DNA of 64,000 nt, from positions 3,746,599-3,810,598 of the forward strand of contig OX638377.1 in NCBI GenBank assembly GCA_951813615.1, given 5' to 3'. The translations under genes and the position numbers were made by a program. The DNA comes from an uncultured Latescibacterota bacterium. GTDB taxonomy: Bacteria > Latescibacterota > UBA2968 > UBA8231. The first letter of the stretch is position 1; every line of letters begins with the position of its first letter. The notes beneath the pieces are model-generated. The model did not search any database and had not been told where the DNA came from. It worked only from the letters and a program-made list of their open reading frames with translations. Shown here in pieces: positions 25,722-34,967 of the stretch.

Positions 25722-27035
25722 ATGTCCGATCAAGTGCGCCAACAGGCCCTAGCGGCCCGCGCCGCATCGCGCGTGCTCGCCGCAACGTCCGAGGAGGAGC
25801 GCAATCAAGCTCTTGAAGCCATTGCTGCGGCCCTCGAAGCAAATCGCGAGCGCATCTTGGCAGCCAACGCCGAGGATATAAAGGCCGGTGAGCAAGATGG
25901 GCTCGCCTCGCCTTTGCTCAAGCGGCTCGACTTGAACGGGCACAAATTCGCCAGTACAGTGGAGATGGTGCGTGAGGTCTGCGCCCAGCCCGATCCCCTC
26001 GGCCAGACCCAGAGCGCGACCGAGCTAGACGACCGGCTCCACCTCTACCGCGTGACCGTGCCCATCGGCGTGATCGGCGTGATCTTTGAATCCCGGCCCG
26101 ACGCCTTGGTGCAGATCGCCTCCCTCTGCCTCAAGTCCGGCAATGCCGCCCTACTCAAGGGCGGACGCGAGGCCACCGTGACCAATCAAACCCTCGCCGA
26201 GATAATGTGCCAAGCCGCGCAGGGCATCCTGCCAGAGGGATGGATGGTGCTCTTGCCCGGTCGCGAGGAAGTTCGCGCCCTGCTCGGCGAGGAAGAGCTA
26301 ATCGACCTGATCATCCCGCGCGGCAGCAACGAGTTTGTGCAATACATTATGCACAACACCAAGATCCCAGTCATGGGCCACGCCGACGGGATCTGCCACG
26401 TGTACATCGATGCCAGCGCAGACCTCGACAAGGCCGTGCAAATCGCCGTCGATGCCAAGACCCAGTACGTAGCCGTGTGCAACGCAGCCGAGACTTTGCT
26501 CATCCACAGCGACATTGCCCCGACCTTTTTGCCGCGGGCCGTACCAGCGTTGCTCGCAAGGAACGTAGAGTTGCGCGGCGACGAGCGCGCCATCGCCATC
26601 GCCAACGCCAACGGACAAGTCAAACTGGCCACCGAAGCCGACTGGTCCACCGAATACCTAGACTTGATGCTGGCGATAAAAGTCGTCGATAGCACGGCCG
26701 AGGCCATCGAGCACATCAACGCGTACGGCAGCCACCACACCGACGCGATCGTGACCGAGGACTCGGAGGCTGCACGCGTCTTTTTGCGCGAGGTGGATTC
26801 AGCTTCAGTAATTCACAATGCCTCGACGCGCTTTGCCGATGGCTTCAAATACGGGCTGGGGGCCGAGGTCGGCATCAGCACCAACCGCCTGCACAGTCGC
26901 GGCCCGGTGGGGTTGGAGGGCCTCGTCATCTACAAGTACATTCTCCAAGGGGACGGCCACATCGTCGATATGTACGACGGCCAGCAGCAGCGCCCCTTCA
27001 CCCATCGCCCCCTCGACCAACACTGGCAGGCCTAA
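25722..27035 (+). CDS. proA: Glutamate-5-semialdehyde dehydrogenase (proline biosynthesis)
   Basis: A 437-residue ProA, which reduces gamma-glutamyl phosphate to glutamate-5-semialdehyde with NADPH. Motifs: PIGVIGVIFESRPDALVQIA, KSGNAALLKGGREA, the LIIPRGSNEFV region, and the catalytic cysteine in YVAVCNAAETLLIH. The end YGLGAEVGISTNRLHSRGPVGLEGL is diagnostic. No proB is next to it; the neighbours are htpG and a ferredoxin. Confidence 0.97.
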   Translation: MSDQVRQQALAARAASRVLAATSEEERNQALEAIAAALEANRERILAANAEDIKAGEQDGLASPLLKRLDLNGHKFASTVEMVREVCAQPDPLGQTQSATELDDRLHLYRVTVPIGVIGVIFESRPDALVQIASLCLKSGNAALLKGGREATVTNQTLAEIMCQAAQGILPEGWMVLLPGREEVRALLGEEELIDLIIPRGSNEFVQYIMHNTKIPVMGHADGICHVYIDASADLDKAVQIAVDAKTQYVAVCNAAETLLIHSDIAPTFLPRAVPALLARNVELRGDERAIAIANANGQVKLATEADWSTEYLDLMLAIKVVDSTAEAIEHINAYGSHHTDAIVTEDSEAARVFLREVDSASVIHNASTRFADGFKYGLGAEVGISTNRLHSRGPVGLEGLVIYKYILQGDGHIVDMYDGQQQRPFTHRPLDQHWQA

Positions 27036-27036
27036 C

Positions 27037-27393
27037 ATGAGCGAGTACACCACGGATTCGACTTACACTCCGGTAGAGCGCCACATCTTTCTCTGCGCCA
27101 CGCCCACCAAGCCCAAGTGCCACAGCGACGGCACCGGGGCCGACTGCTGGGAGTACCTGAAGAAGCGGTTGTCCGAATTGGGCTACGGCCATCCGGGCAA
27201 AGGCGGCATCCACCGCACTAAAGCCGACTGCCTGCGCGTCTGCGAGTCTGGGCCGACGGTCGTGGTGTATCCCGAGGGCGTCTGGTACCATTCCATGACC
27301 GTCGAGAAGCTAGAGCGCATCATCCAAGAGCACTTGATCGGCGGACAGGTCGTAGAAGAGCTGATCAATACGGAACCGTTCCGCAGCCTGTAG
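27037..27393 (+). CDS. Thioredoxin-like [2Fe-2S] ferredoxin
   Basis: A 118-residue protein of the thioredoxin-fold [2Fe-2S] ferredoxin type. Cysteines occur as FLCATPTKPKCHSDG and later DCLRVCESGPTVVVYPEGVWY, the usual ligand arrangement of this family. ATG 27037 lies 1 base after the proA stop; the frame is open further upstream but inside proA. It likely serves as a soluble electron carrier; partner unknown. Confidence 0.87.
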   Translation: MSEYTTDSTYTPVERHIFLCATPTKPKCHSDGTGADCWEYLKKRLSELGYGHPGKGGIHRTKADCLRVCESGPTVVVYPEGVWYHSMTVEKLERIIQEHLIGGQVVEELINTEPFRSL

Positions 27394-27412
27394 CAGCCGG
27401 CCACAAAAGCGC

Positions 27413-28594
27413 ATGGCGAAATCCAAATCCAAACACATCGACCTCGAGATCAAGGACGCCAGCCTGATCTTCGCTCGCGTCTGGAGCGATCTAGAGCAAG
27501 AGTTCGGCCGCGCCAAACTCTGCTTCCCCGGGGAAATCATCTGGCTCGGCGGCGCGCCCGGCGCGGGCAAGGGCACCAATACCCCGTTCATTCTCGAAGC
27601 GCGGGGCATTACGGCCGCAGCCATCGTGATCAGCGACTTGCTCGACAGCCCCCGCGCCCAACAGATCAAGGACGCCGGCGGCTTAGTCGGCGACGAGGAG
27701 GTCACCTACCTGCTCTTGCACAAGCTGCTCGACCCAATATACCAGCGCGGCGTGATCGTCGATGGCTTCCCGCGTACCCAAGTGCAGGTCGAGTGCCTCA
27801 AGCTGTTCTACGACAAGATGACCGAATTGCGCGAGGAATTCCGCAATCACGACTTCCCGCGCCCCCTCTTTCGCACGGTGTTGCTCTTCGTCGATGAAGA
27901 GGTCAGCGTCGAGCGCCAACTCCACCGCGGCCGGGAGGCCCAAGAGCATAACCGCAAGGCCACGGAGTTAGGTGTCGGCCAACTCGCCGAGATCCGCGCC
28001 ACCGACCTCGACCCAGCGGCTGCGCGCAAGCGCTACCAAGTTTTCAAGGAGACTACCTTTGAGGCGCTGCGCTCCCTGCGCGCTATTTTTCATTTTCGCT
28101 TCATCGACGCCAGCCAGCCGCTCGCCGAGGTGCAACAGGAGATTGAGGAGGAGTTTTCCTACCAGAGTTCGCTGGAGCTTTCGCACAAGACCTTCGACCG
28201 CGTCCGCACCATCACGCCGGCCAGCCGCCTCGTACTCTACGCCCGCCAAGACCTGGTTAAGCGGCTGGAGATCTACAACGAGGATCATCCCGAGCTGTTC
28301 CAGCGGGTCATCGACAAAGTCAACTCCAAGTTCATGCCCATTGTCACCCGCTATGCCATCACCGGCATGACGCTCGTCAACTCCGAGGACTCGCTTTTTG
28401 ACAATCCTCTGGCCTTGGCCATGTTGATCGACATTTTTTCCGAGCGTGGCTATCAGGCTCTCGTCGATGTCAACCACGTCGAGGTCCCCCACCGCATCGA
28501 CCCCCACACGCACGAAATCATCTGCCAGCAAAAGCGCGTCTATCGCTTTCAGGTCCGCTTTGCGGCCTCGGCCATCCGGCACGGGAACGACTAG
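27413..28594 (+). CDS. Adenylate-kinase-like nucleoside monophosphate kinase, extended form
   Basis: A 393-residue protein with an adenylate-kinase core: P-loop IIWLGGAPGAGKGTNTPFIL near residues 42-61, the GVIVDGFPRTQVQVE lid/NMP motif near 118-132, and the R..GRE.. arginine region. It is nearly twice the length of Adk. About 40 residues precede the P-loop, and the C-terminal 170 residues (from about TITPASRLVLYARQDL) form a separate mixed alpha/beta domain I cannot name. Whether this is the cell's Adk or a specialised kinase is uncertain. Confidence 0.8.
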   Translation: MAKSKSKHIDLEIKDASLIFARVWSDLEQEFGRAKLCFPGEIIWLGGAPGAGKGTNTPFILEARGITAAAIVISDLLDSPRAQQIKDAGGLVGDEEVTYLLLHKLLDPIYQRGVIVDGFPRTQVQVECLKLFYDKMTELREEFRNHDFPRPLFRTVLLFVDEEVSVERQLHRGREAQEHNRKATELGVGQLAEIRATDLDPAAARKRYQVFKETTFEALRSLRAIFHFRFIDASQPLAEVQQEIEEEFSYQSSLELSHKTFDRVRTITPASRLVLYARQDLVKRLEIYNEDHPELFQRVIDKVNSKFMPIVTRYAITGMTLVNSEDSLFDNPLALAMLIDIFSERGYQALVDVNHVEVPHRIDPHTHEIICQQKRVYRFQVRFAASAIRHGND

Positions 28595-29613
28595 CCCGGC
28601 CCGATCTGCCCCTCTCTTAGCATGGTAATCAGGGCCGAGTCCTCCGCTTCGAGGGGGAGCAACACCCGGCCACGGCGACGGCTCGACTCGTAGGTGGCAA
28701 AAATCAGTTCGGTCGCTTGCAGGGCCTTCCGCGCTGACAGGCGCGACTCCGCACCGCTTTCGAGACAGTCAATCAGGTCGAGCACCGACAGCACGGTGTC
28801 GTCGCCCGGTGGGACGACATCGGCGATCTCTTCATCCGCAAAGTCCTGCCACGCCGCACCCGCGCGCAACAGCCGCAGGGGTGCACGCTCCGCGCCGCCG
28901 ACTTCGATGATGCCCTCGCTACCTATGAGGCGATTGCGCGGGCCTTGCACGTGCGCGGCCCCCGTGCAGAGCAGGCCCTCGACGCCGTTTTGCCAGCGGA
29001 TCCACGACAGGCCGCTGGTATCTAAGGGCACGCCAAACACCGCGTGCTCGGATTCGACGGCAATCTGGCCCATGACCCATTCGGCGGGCACTTCGTCGTT
29101 GTAAAAGAAGAACATGTCAAACCAATGCGTGCCCCAATCAAACAGGTTGGAGCACGCGCCTTCGAGCCGCTGGAGTGTGCCTATGGCCCCTGCGTCGAGC
29201 AACTGTTTGGCCTTGACAAACACAGCGCCGAAGCGGCGTTGGTGGCAGAAGGTGAGGAGCACACCTCGATCAGCGCAGGCTTGGGCTAACGCCTTGGCGT
29301 CGCCCCACGTGGTGGCCATGGGCTTTTCGCAGTGGATGGCTTTGACGCCAGCGGCGGCCGCGGCTTCGACCATTTCGCGGTGCAGGCCAGTCCACGTGCA
29401 GATACTCACTACATCGAGGGCTTCGCTTTCTAGCAAGGTGCGGTAATCCTCGTACGAAGATGCTACGGCAAAGTCCTCGGCAAAGGACGCACGGGCCGCT
29501 GCCACCGGATCGGCACAGGCGGCGATGGCGACTTGGGCGGAGGCTTGGTAGCCTTCGGCATGGCGGCGACCGCGATTGCCGCAGCCGATCACGCCGACTT
29601 TGTACTGAGTCAT
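28591..29613 (-). CDS. Gfo/Idh/MocA-family oxidoreductase
   Basis: A 340-residue dehydrogenase. The Rossmann motif is VGVIGCGNRGRRHAEGY, the conserved catalytic-loop motif is HCEKPMATTWGDAKALAQ, and the C-terminal domain contains NLFDWGTHWFDMFFF, which carries the usual GxHxxD catalytic pattern. It overlaps the kinase gene convergently by 4 bases and is divergent from the PhyH gene across an 86-base gap, suggesting a shared regulatory region. Confidence 0.92.
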   Translation of the reverse strand: MTQYKVGVIGCGNRGRRHAEGYQASAQVAIAACADPVAAARASFAEDFAVASSYEDYRTLLESEALDVVSICTWTGLHREMVEAAAAAGVKAIHCEKPMATTWGDAKALAQACADRGVLLTFCHQRRFGAVFVKAKQLLDAGAIGTLQRLEGACSNLFDWGTHWFDMFFFYNDEVPAEWVMGQIAVESEHAVFGVPLDTSGLSWIRWQNGVEGLLCTGAAHVQGPRNRLIGSEGIIEVGGAERAPLRLLRAGAAWQDFADEEIADVVPPGDDTVLSVLDLIDCLESGAESRLSARKALQATELIFATYESSRRRGRVLLPLEAEDSALITMLREGQIGPG

Positions 29614-29699
29614 TTTGTGCTCCCTATGAGTTTGCGTAAAATTTGCGCGTTGTAAAATAGAGATTCCATCGCCTCGCCAAAACTCAACAGGAGAACGCC

Positions 29700-30527
29700 A
29701 TGCCCATCACCGACGCCCTACCCGACATGGAGCGCGAACTCAAATTTTTCAGCGCGACCAACGACAACCCGCAAAAGCTCACCCGCGCCCAGATCCGCCA
29801 GTTCAACGAACAAGGCTACATCTGCCCCTTGGACGTGTTCACGCCCGAGGAAGCCGCGGCCAATCGCCGCTATTTCGACGCGCTCATGGCCGAGGCCAAG
29901 GCCAATGGGCACAACAGCTATTCGATCAACGGCTGGCATCGCCACTGCCGGGGCATCTACGACCTGCTGCACGAGCCGCGCATTCTCGATTACGTCGAAG
30001 ACCTCCTCGGCCCCAACCTCGTCAGCGTTATGACCCACTACTTTTGCAAGGAGCCGGGCGAACAAAAACAAGTCGTCTGGCACCAAGACGCCTCGTACTG
30101 GCCGCTGACCCCAAGCAAGGTGGTGACCGCGTGGCTAGCCATCGACGATGTGGACGAGGAAAACGGGCCAATGACCGTCGTCCCCGGCTCGCATTTGCAC
30201 GGCCAGATTCCCTTTGAGCACAGCACCGCCGAGGAGCAAAACGTCTTGGGGCAGAGCGTACATGATCCCCTCCAATGGGGCGGCGAGCCGGTGCCCTTTA
30301 CCATGCGCGCTGGCCAGATGTCCCTGCACACCGACCTGCTGTTGCACGGCTCGGCCCCCAACCGCTCGACCCGCCGCCGCTGCGGCCTGACGCTGCGTTA
30401 CATGCCGCCCGAGGTGCGCACCCACGAGAAGAAACGCGCCCACGGCTACATCTGCCGCGGCATCGACCCGGGCGGCTACTGGATCAACCATCCCGTGCCG
30501 ACCGACGACGAGATGCCGCCGAGGTAA
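29700..30527 (+). CDS. Phytanoyl-CoA dioxygenase-family protein
   Basis: A 275-residue Fe(II)/2-oxoglutarate-dependent dioxygenase of the PhyH family. Iron ligands lie in VVWHQDASYWPL (HxD) and the distal SLHTDLLLHGSAPN, with the 2-oxoglutarate-binding arginine shortly after (STRRRCGLTLRY). The NGPMTVVPGSHLHG core is typical. ATG 29700 follows ACAGGAGAAC. The substrate is unknown; many such proteins hydroxylate small molecules rather than phytanoyl-CoA. Confidence 0.92.
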   Translation: MPITDALPDMERELKFFSATNDNPQKLTRAQIRQFNEQGYICPLDVFTPEEAAANRRYFDALMAEAKANGHNSYSINGWHRHCRGIYDLLHEPRILDYVEDLLGPNLVSVMTHYFCKEPGEQKQVVWHQDASYWPLTPSKVVTAWLAIDDVDEENGPMTVVPGSHLHGQIPFEHSTAEEQNVLGQSVHDPLQWGGEPVPFTMRAGQMSLHTDLLLHGSAPNRSTRRRCGLTLRYMPPEVRTHEKKRAHGYICRGIDPGGYWINHPVPTDDEMPPR

Positions 30528-30532
30528 CTTCC

Positions 30533-31501
30533 GTGCCTCTACCCGAAGCCTTTCGCGACCGCTTACAGGCCATCCTCCCAGCCGAACACTTTGCTGCCTG
30601 CTGGCAGAGCTTAGCCACCGAGCAGCCGACGGCCTTCCGCGCCAACGCACTCAAGGGTACGCCTGAAGGACTCGTTGCCGAGCTAACAGCGGAGGGCTTT
30701 GCACTGACGCCGCTGGGCTGGAAGGCCGACGCCTTTGTCGTCCCGGCTGTTCAGCGCCGCGCCCTCACCGAGTGCGCGGCCTACCGCGAAGGCCGGCTCT
30801 ACATCCAAAACCCCTCCAGCATGGTGCCGCCGATCCTCTTGGCTCCGCAAAGCGAGGAGTGCATCCTCGACCTCGGGGCCGCTCCGGGCAGCAAGACCTT
30901 GCAACTCGCCGAAATGATGGGCAATCAAGGGAGCATCGAGGCAGTGGAGTCCGTGCGCGGTCGCTTCTTTCGCCTGCGAGACAACCTAGCGCGGCACGGA
31001 GCCGAAAACGTACAAACCCATCTCGCCGACGGAACCCGCATCTGGCGTCGCCACCCAGAACGCTTCGACCGCGTGCTCCTCGACGCGCCGTGCTCGTCCG
31101 AAGGGCGGTTCCGCGCCGATGCGCCCAAAACCTATGCCTATTGGAGCAAAAAGAAGATCGCCGAGTCCAGCCGCAAACAGCGCCGGCTCTGTTACTCGGC
31201 CGTGCAATGCCTCAAGCCGGGCGGAGTGCTAGTCTATTCGACATGCACCTTCGCGCCCGAAGAAAACGAGGTCATCATCAACCGAGTGCTGCGGCAGTTC
31301 GCCGGTGCCCTAACCGTCGAGGACATCGCGCTGCCTTTTGACAATGTGGCACCGGGCTTGATCCAGTGGCGAGGGAAGAAGGCATTTGACGATCAGGTGC
31401 AGCGAGCCAAGCGGATTTTGCCGCTGGGGGGCATGGAGGGATTTTTCGTGTGTCGATTGCGCAAGACGGCGAGTACGGTTAGCGACCAACCGCAGCGCTA
31501 A
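30533..31501 (+). CDS. RsmB/RsmF-type rRNA m5C methyltransferase
   Basis: A 322-residue NOL1/NOP2/Sun-family RNA cytosine-C5 methyltransferase. It has the SAM-binding LDLGAAPGSKTLQLAEMM, the first catalytic cysteine motif RVLLDAPCSSEGRF, and the second in LVYSTCTFAPEENE. The GTG at 30533, 5 bases after the PhyH stop, is chosen because the following PLPEAFRDRLQAILP matches family N-termini; the frame upstream overlaps PhyH. Its end overlaps the convergent TonB receptor gene by 23 bases. Confidence 0.9.
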   Translation: MPLPEAFRDRLQAILPAEHFAACWQSLATEQPTAFRANALKGTPEGLVAELTAEGFALTPLGWKADAFVVPAVQRRALTECAAYREGRLYIQNPSSMVPPILLAPQSEECILDLGAAPGSKTLQLAEMMGNQGSIEAVESVRGRFFRLRDNLARHGAENVQTHLADGTRIWRRHPERFDRVLLDAPCSSEGRFRADAPKTYAYWSKKKIAESSRKQRRLCYSAVQCLKPGGVLVYSTCTFAPEENEVIINRVLRQFAGALTVEDIALPFDNVAPGLIQWRGKKAFDDQVQRAKRILPLGGMEGFFVCRLRKTASTVSDQPQR

Positions 31502-33575
31502 GCCCCAAGCGCCAAATGCGGCCCGGAGCAGGTTCAAAGAAGCGCCCGCCAAAGGCGTTGGGAACCACTGAGCCGTTGTACTGGACATCAAACAGGTTAT
31601 CGACTGCGACAAAGGGCCTCGCTGCGCGATAGTCAATCCCCAAGCGCAGATCAACCCGCAGGTACGCACGGTTGAAAAACTCGTCGGACGAGGCGTCGCT
31701 TCCGGGCGGCGGGCCGTTGAAATCATTGGCCCAGTAGCGGCCGACTCGCTCTAATTCGACCTCGGCAAACAGACCCTGCGGACTGTCATAGCTCAACGCG
31801 GCGAAGAACCGGTGGCGCGGCACGCCCGGCACCTCCTTGTCAGCAAGCTGGACAAGTTCACCGGCGGTTTCAACCTCGTAGTCCTCAAACACATAGTCGC
31901 CAAAAGTGTACGCGAGAGTGGCCCGCAATCCAGGATGCGGCACCGCCGACAGTGAGAGTTCCAACCCGCGATTGCGCGCTTGGCCGGCATTGCGGAAATA
32001 AATCTCCTCGCTGTCTTCGCTCTCGACCTGAAAGGGAATCAGCGCGTCGGCGATTTGGAGTTGGTACAGGGCCACCTCCAGATCCATGCGTGCCCGGCGC
32101 ACGTGGCGGCGCAAGCCCGTCTCCAACCCGAGGACGCGCTCAGGGCCTAAATCTGGATTGAAGCCGCCCTCGCCGCTGGGCCGGTTGCCCAACTCAGAGG
32201 TAGTGGGCGTCTGGAAGGCCGTGGCCACATGGGCGTACCAGCGCGAGAAGGGGTCGAAGCGGTACACTACGCCCGCCATTGGACTGAACTGGCCCATGTC
32301 GCGCAAATGGTCGTCCACGGCAAATCGGTAGCGGTCGTAGCGGCCCCCAACGGTCGCGGTCAGCGCAGCCCCCAAGTCTTGCTCCACGGAGACAAAGGGG
32401 CCGAAGCTCTGCACCTGTTCCTCTTGATCCACTTGGCTAGCGCCGTATTGCACAAGCTCGAAGACGCGGTCGTCGTCCACGCGCTCGCCCTCGGGCAAGC
32501 CTTCGTTGGCGAACTCGCGGCGGTCATCGCGCTGAAAGTCCAAGTCGAGGCCGGTCACAAGGCGCGTACCGGCCCAAGCAAATTGGTGCTCGGTGCGCAG
32601 GCCGCCGGCACGGCGGTCGAGCTCGATAATGCGACCTGGGATGGGGTTTTTGAGCGTGCGGCCAACGCCGTATAGCACGAGGCTCGATGCGCGATGGTAC
32701 GGCGCGTGCGGCGGACGATATTCGAGACGAATGCCGCCTTGGCCCTGGCGCACCTGCTTAGATGCTCCCTGCCCCACTACGAAGCCGCGCGCACTACGTG
32801 GAGCATCTCGGGCGGCGTCCGCATCAAGCGAACTCGGATTGAACAAGTACGGGGCATCGTATAAATGCAGTAGAAGCGTCAACTCAGTATTAGGGGTGAG
32901 GGCGTGGCCGACGAGTGCGTTGAGACCGCGGGCGCGGGCGTCGGCATGGTCGCGATAGCCCTCGCTGCGCAGGTCGTACAAACTAGCGAACGCGTGGGTG
33001 TTAGCAGCGCGTCCCGCAAGGCTCATCTGCGCGCGGAACAGGCCGTTGCTACCGGCGATCAAGCGCGGCCCCACGCGCCAAGCAACCTCTGCCGGAGCTT
33101 GGGTGTGGGCCGCGAGTACGCCGCCGCCCGCATTGCCGTACAGCGAAGAACTCGGGCCGCGCAGGATCTCGATGCGGCCGGTTGACCCCAAGTCGAGGTT
33201 GTTGAGCTGGCTCTGGCCGTCGGGCATGGTCAGGGGGATGCCGTCGAGCAAGACCTTGATCCCGCGAACGCCAAAAGCCGCGCGCGCCCCTAAGCCGCGC
33301 ACGCTGAGCCGGTCTCCTTGGGACAGGTTGTGGCGGTTGGCGATAAACAGCCCAGGCACCGGACGCAGCGACTCGGCCAGCGAGAGCCCGGGTCGGGCGC
33401 GCCCAACCTCCGCGATTACGGTTGTAGCCAGCGGCAGGTCAAATCCCTCGCGGGGAGCGCGCGTCGCCGTGATTTCAATGGGGGGCATTTGGTAGCGGGG
33501 CTCAGGATCGGCGGCGCGGACGGCTGCGGCGCTTAGAAGTAGCGTTAGGCACTGGATTAACTTGTGTTTTTTCAT
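31479..33575 (-). CDS. TonB-dependent outer-membrane receptor
   Basis: A 698-residue TonB-dependent receptor. A signal peptide covers about residues 1-21 (HKLIQCLTLLLSAAAVRAAD). A TonB-box-like segment (PIEITATRAP) and the plug domain (LSVRGLGARAAFGVRGIKVLLD, IEILRGPSSSLYGNAGGGV) follow, then a 22-strand-type barrel ending in GRIWRLGLSAAVGR. The ligand is unknown; siderophores, cobalamin or glycans are usual. It is divergent from a lipoprotein gene. Confidence 0.94.
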   Translation of the reverse strand: MKKHKLIQCLTLLLSAAAVRAADPEPRYQMPPIEITATRAPREGFDLPLATTVIAEVGRARPGLSLAESLRPVPGLFIANRHNLSQGDRLSVRGLGARAAFGVRGIKVLLDGIPLTMPDGQSQLNNLDLGSTGRIEILRGPSSSLYGNAGGGVLAAHTQAPAEVAWRVGPRLIAGSNGLFRAQMSLAGRAANTHAFASLYDLRSEGYRDHADARARGLNALVGHALTPNTELTLLLHLYDAPYLFNPSSLDADAARDAPRSARGFVVGQGASKQVRQGQGGIRLEYRPPHAPYHRASSLVLYGVGRTLKNPIPGRIIELDRRAGGLRTEHQFAWAGTRLVTGLDLDFQRDDRREFANEGLPEGERVDDDRVFELVQYGASQVDQEEQVQSFGPFVSVEQDLGAALTATVGGRYDRYRFAVDDHLRDMGQFSPMAGVVYRFDPFSRWYAHVATAFQTPTTSELGNRPSGEGGFNPDLGPERVLGLETGLRRHVRRARMDLEVALYQLQIADALIPFQVESEDSEEIYFRNAGQARNRGLELSLSAVPHPGLRATLAYTFGDYVFEDYEVETAGELVQLADKEVPGVPRHRFFAALSYDSPQGLFAEVELERVGRYWANDFNGPPPGSDASSDEFFNRAYLRVDLRLGIDYRAARPFVAVDNLFDVQYNGSVVPNAFGGRFFEPAPGRIWRLGLSAAVGR

Positions 33576-33633
33576 AGCATTAAAAGAACACCACGAAGAA
33601 ATACAGACGCAAACCGAGAGTTAAGACCAATCC

Positions 33634-34083
33634 ATGGGCATAGGGATCGCACTGGTGTTATTGCTGGGGGGGTGCTTTGCCGCAGAGGATGGACCAAGTG
33701 ACGCAGTGGACGTGTTGCGCAGCGAAGTGGAGTTTGTCGAGGACGCGGGACTGGAAGGCAGCGTGTCGATCGACAGCTTGACTTGGTGGCCGTTTTTTCC
33801 GCAGCCGGGACTCGGGACAACAGCAGAAGTCGAGGGAGTCTTCGTCGCCGTGTTCCGCAATGTCGGCGAATCTACCGTATGGGTGCGCTACGACTTGCGG
33901 TTTTTCGATCAGGAGGAATTTCTAATCGACGCGTTTATACCGCTTGGACAGCCGGTAGTCCTCAACGCCGGAGAAGAGCGACGCGTGGAGGAAGATTTTC
34001 TAATTCGCACCGACGATCTACGCGATCTTGAGCGGCTCGCCCTGATGAGGCTCGTAGCGCGCATCAGGCGACCCGAGGAGTGA
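33634..34083 (+). CDS. Lipoprotein of unknown function
   Basis: A 149-residue predicted lipoprotein: a short N-terminal hydrophobic segment ends in the lipobox LLLGGC, placing the acylated cysteine near residue 14. The rest looks beta-rich, with FVAVFRNVGESTVWVRYDLRFFDQEEFLID resembling a FxLYD-like immunoglobulin-type fold of extracytoplasmic proteins. It is divergent from the TonB receptor, so the two may be co-regulated. Confidence 0.75.
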   Translation: MGIGIALVLLLGGCFAAEDGPSDAVDVLRSEVEFVEDAGLEGSVSIDSLTWWPFFPQPGLGTTAEVEGVFVAVFRNVGESTVWVRYDLRFFDQEEFLIDAFIPLGQPVVLNAGEERRVEEDFLIRTDDLRDLERLALMRLVARIRRPEE

Positions 34084-34089
34084 GAGCTA

Positions 34090-34887
34090 TCAGAAGGCTA
34101 CAAAGCCTCCGCACACGGGGATGCACTGGCCGGTGACGTAATCCGACAGATCGGACGCCAAAAACTCCACCACCCGAGCGCAGTCCTCGGGCGTGCCCAA
34201 GCGACGGAGGGGAATCTGCGGCTCTAGGTGCCGGCGCGATTCCTCGCTGTTGCGACCCTGCGCTACGGCGCGGGACGACAAAATTAGGCCCGGGGCGATG
34301 CAGTTGACATGGATGCCATAAGGGCCTAGCTCGGCGGCGAGCACCCGCGTGTAGTGGATGATGCCGGCCTTGGCCACCTTGTAGGGCATACCGCCGCCGT
34401 CGCGGCCGCTCCACAAGCCCGCTTGCGAGGCCACGTTGACGATTTTGCCGGACTGAGCCTCCTTCATCGCCGCACTCACCGCTTGACAGCAGTGGATGGT
34501 CGCGGTGAGGTTGATGTCCATTATGTAGCGGTAGTGGTCTTCCGTAGCCAAGGCGGCGGCTTGTTCCTCGTGCGAGCGCAAGTTGCCGCCGGCGTTGTTG
34601 ACGAGTATGTCGATGTGGCCAAAGTTATCGAGGGCCTCGGCGACCAAGGCATCTACTGCTTGGCGGTCGGTGACATCCACGGCGACACCTACAGCGCGGC
34701 GGCCGAGATTGACGACTTCGGCTTCCACGGTCTCGGCCGTGAGTTCTTCGCCGTATTCGCGGGCGGCCTGCAGGTCTATGTCGGCAATGACAATGTCCGC
34801 GCCCAAGCGGGCGAGATGGAGGACGTAAGCGCGGCCCAAGCCGCGCGCACCACCCGTGATAAGAGCTACTTTGCCTTCGAGCGACAT
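34090..34887 (-). CDS. Short-chain dehydrogenase/reductase
   Basis: A 265-residue classical SDR with the cofactor motif ITGGARGLGRAYVLHLARLG, NNAGGN, the catalytic serine in VNVASQAGLWS and YKVAKAG, a YxxxK. The start ATG 34887 is supported by AAGGAG 7 bases upstream and the usual MSLEGKVALITG opening. The substrate is unknown. It lies among PhyH and Gfo/Idh/MocA genes, hinting at polyol or sugar oxidation. Confidence 0.9.
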   Translation of the reverse strand: MSLEGKVALITGGARGLGRAYVLHLARLGADIVIADIDLQAAREYGEELTAETVEAEVVNLGRRAVGVAVDVTDRQAVDALVAEALDNFGHIDILVNNAGGNLRSHEEQAAALATEDHYRYIMDINLTATIHCCQAVSAAMKEAQSGKIVNVASQAGLWSGRDGGGMPYKVAKAGIIHYTRVLAAELGPYGIHVNCIAPGLILSSRAVAQGRNSEESRRHLEPQIPLRRLGTPEDCARVVEFLASDLSDYVTGQCIPVCGGFVAF

Positions 34888-34967
34888 CGGAAATCTCCTT
34901 TTTGACTCATAATTAGGACATGGCGTCAATCGTCGGCAACCAACGCGGAACGGAGGTAGATTTTACC

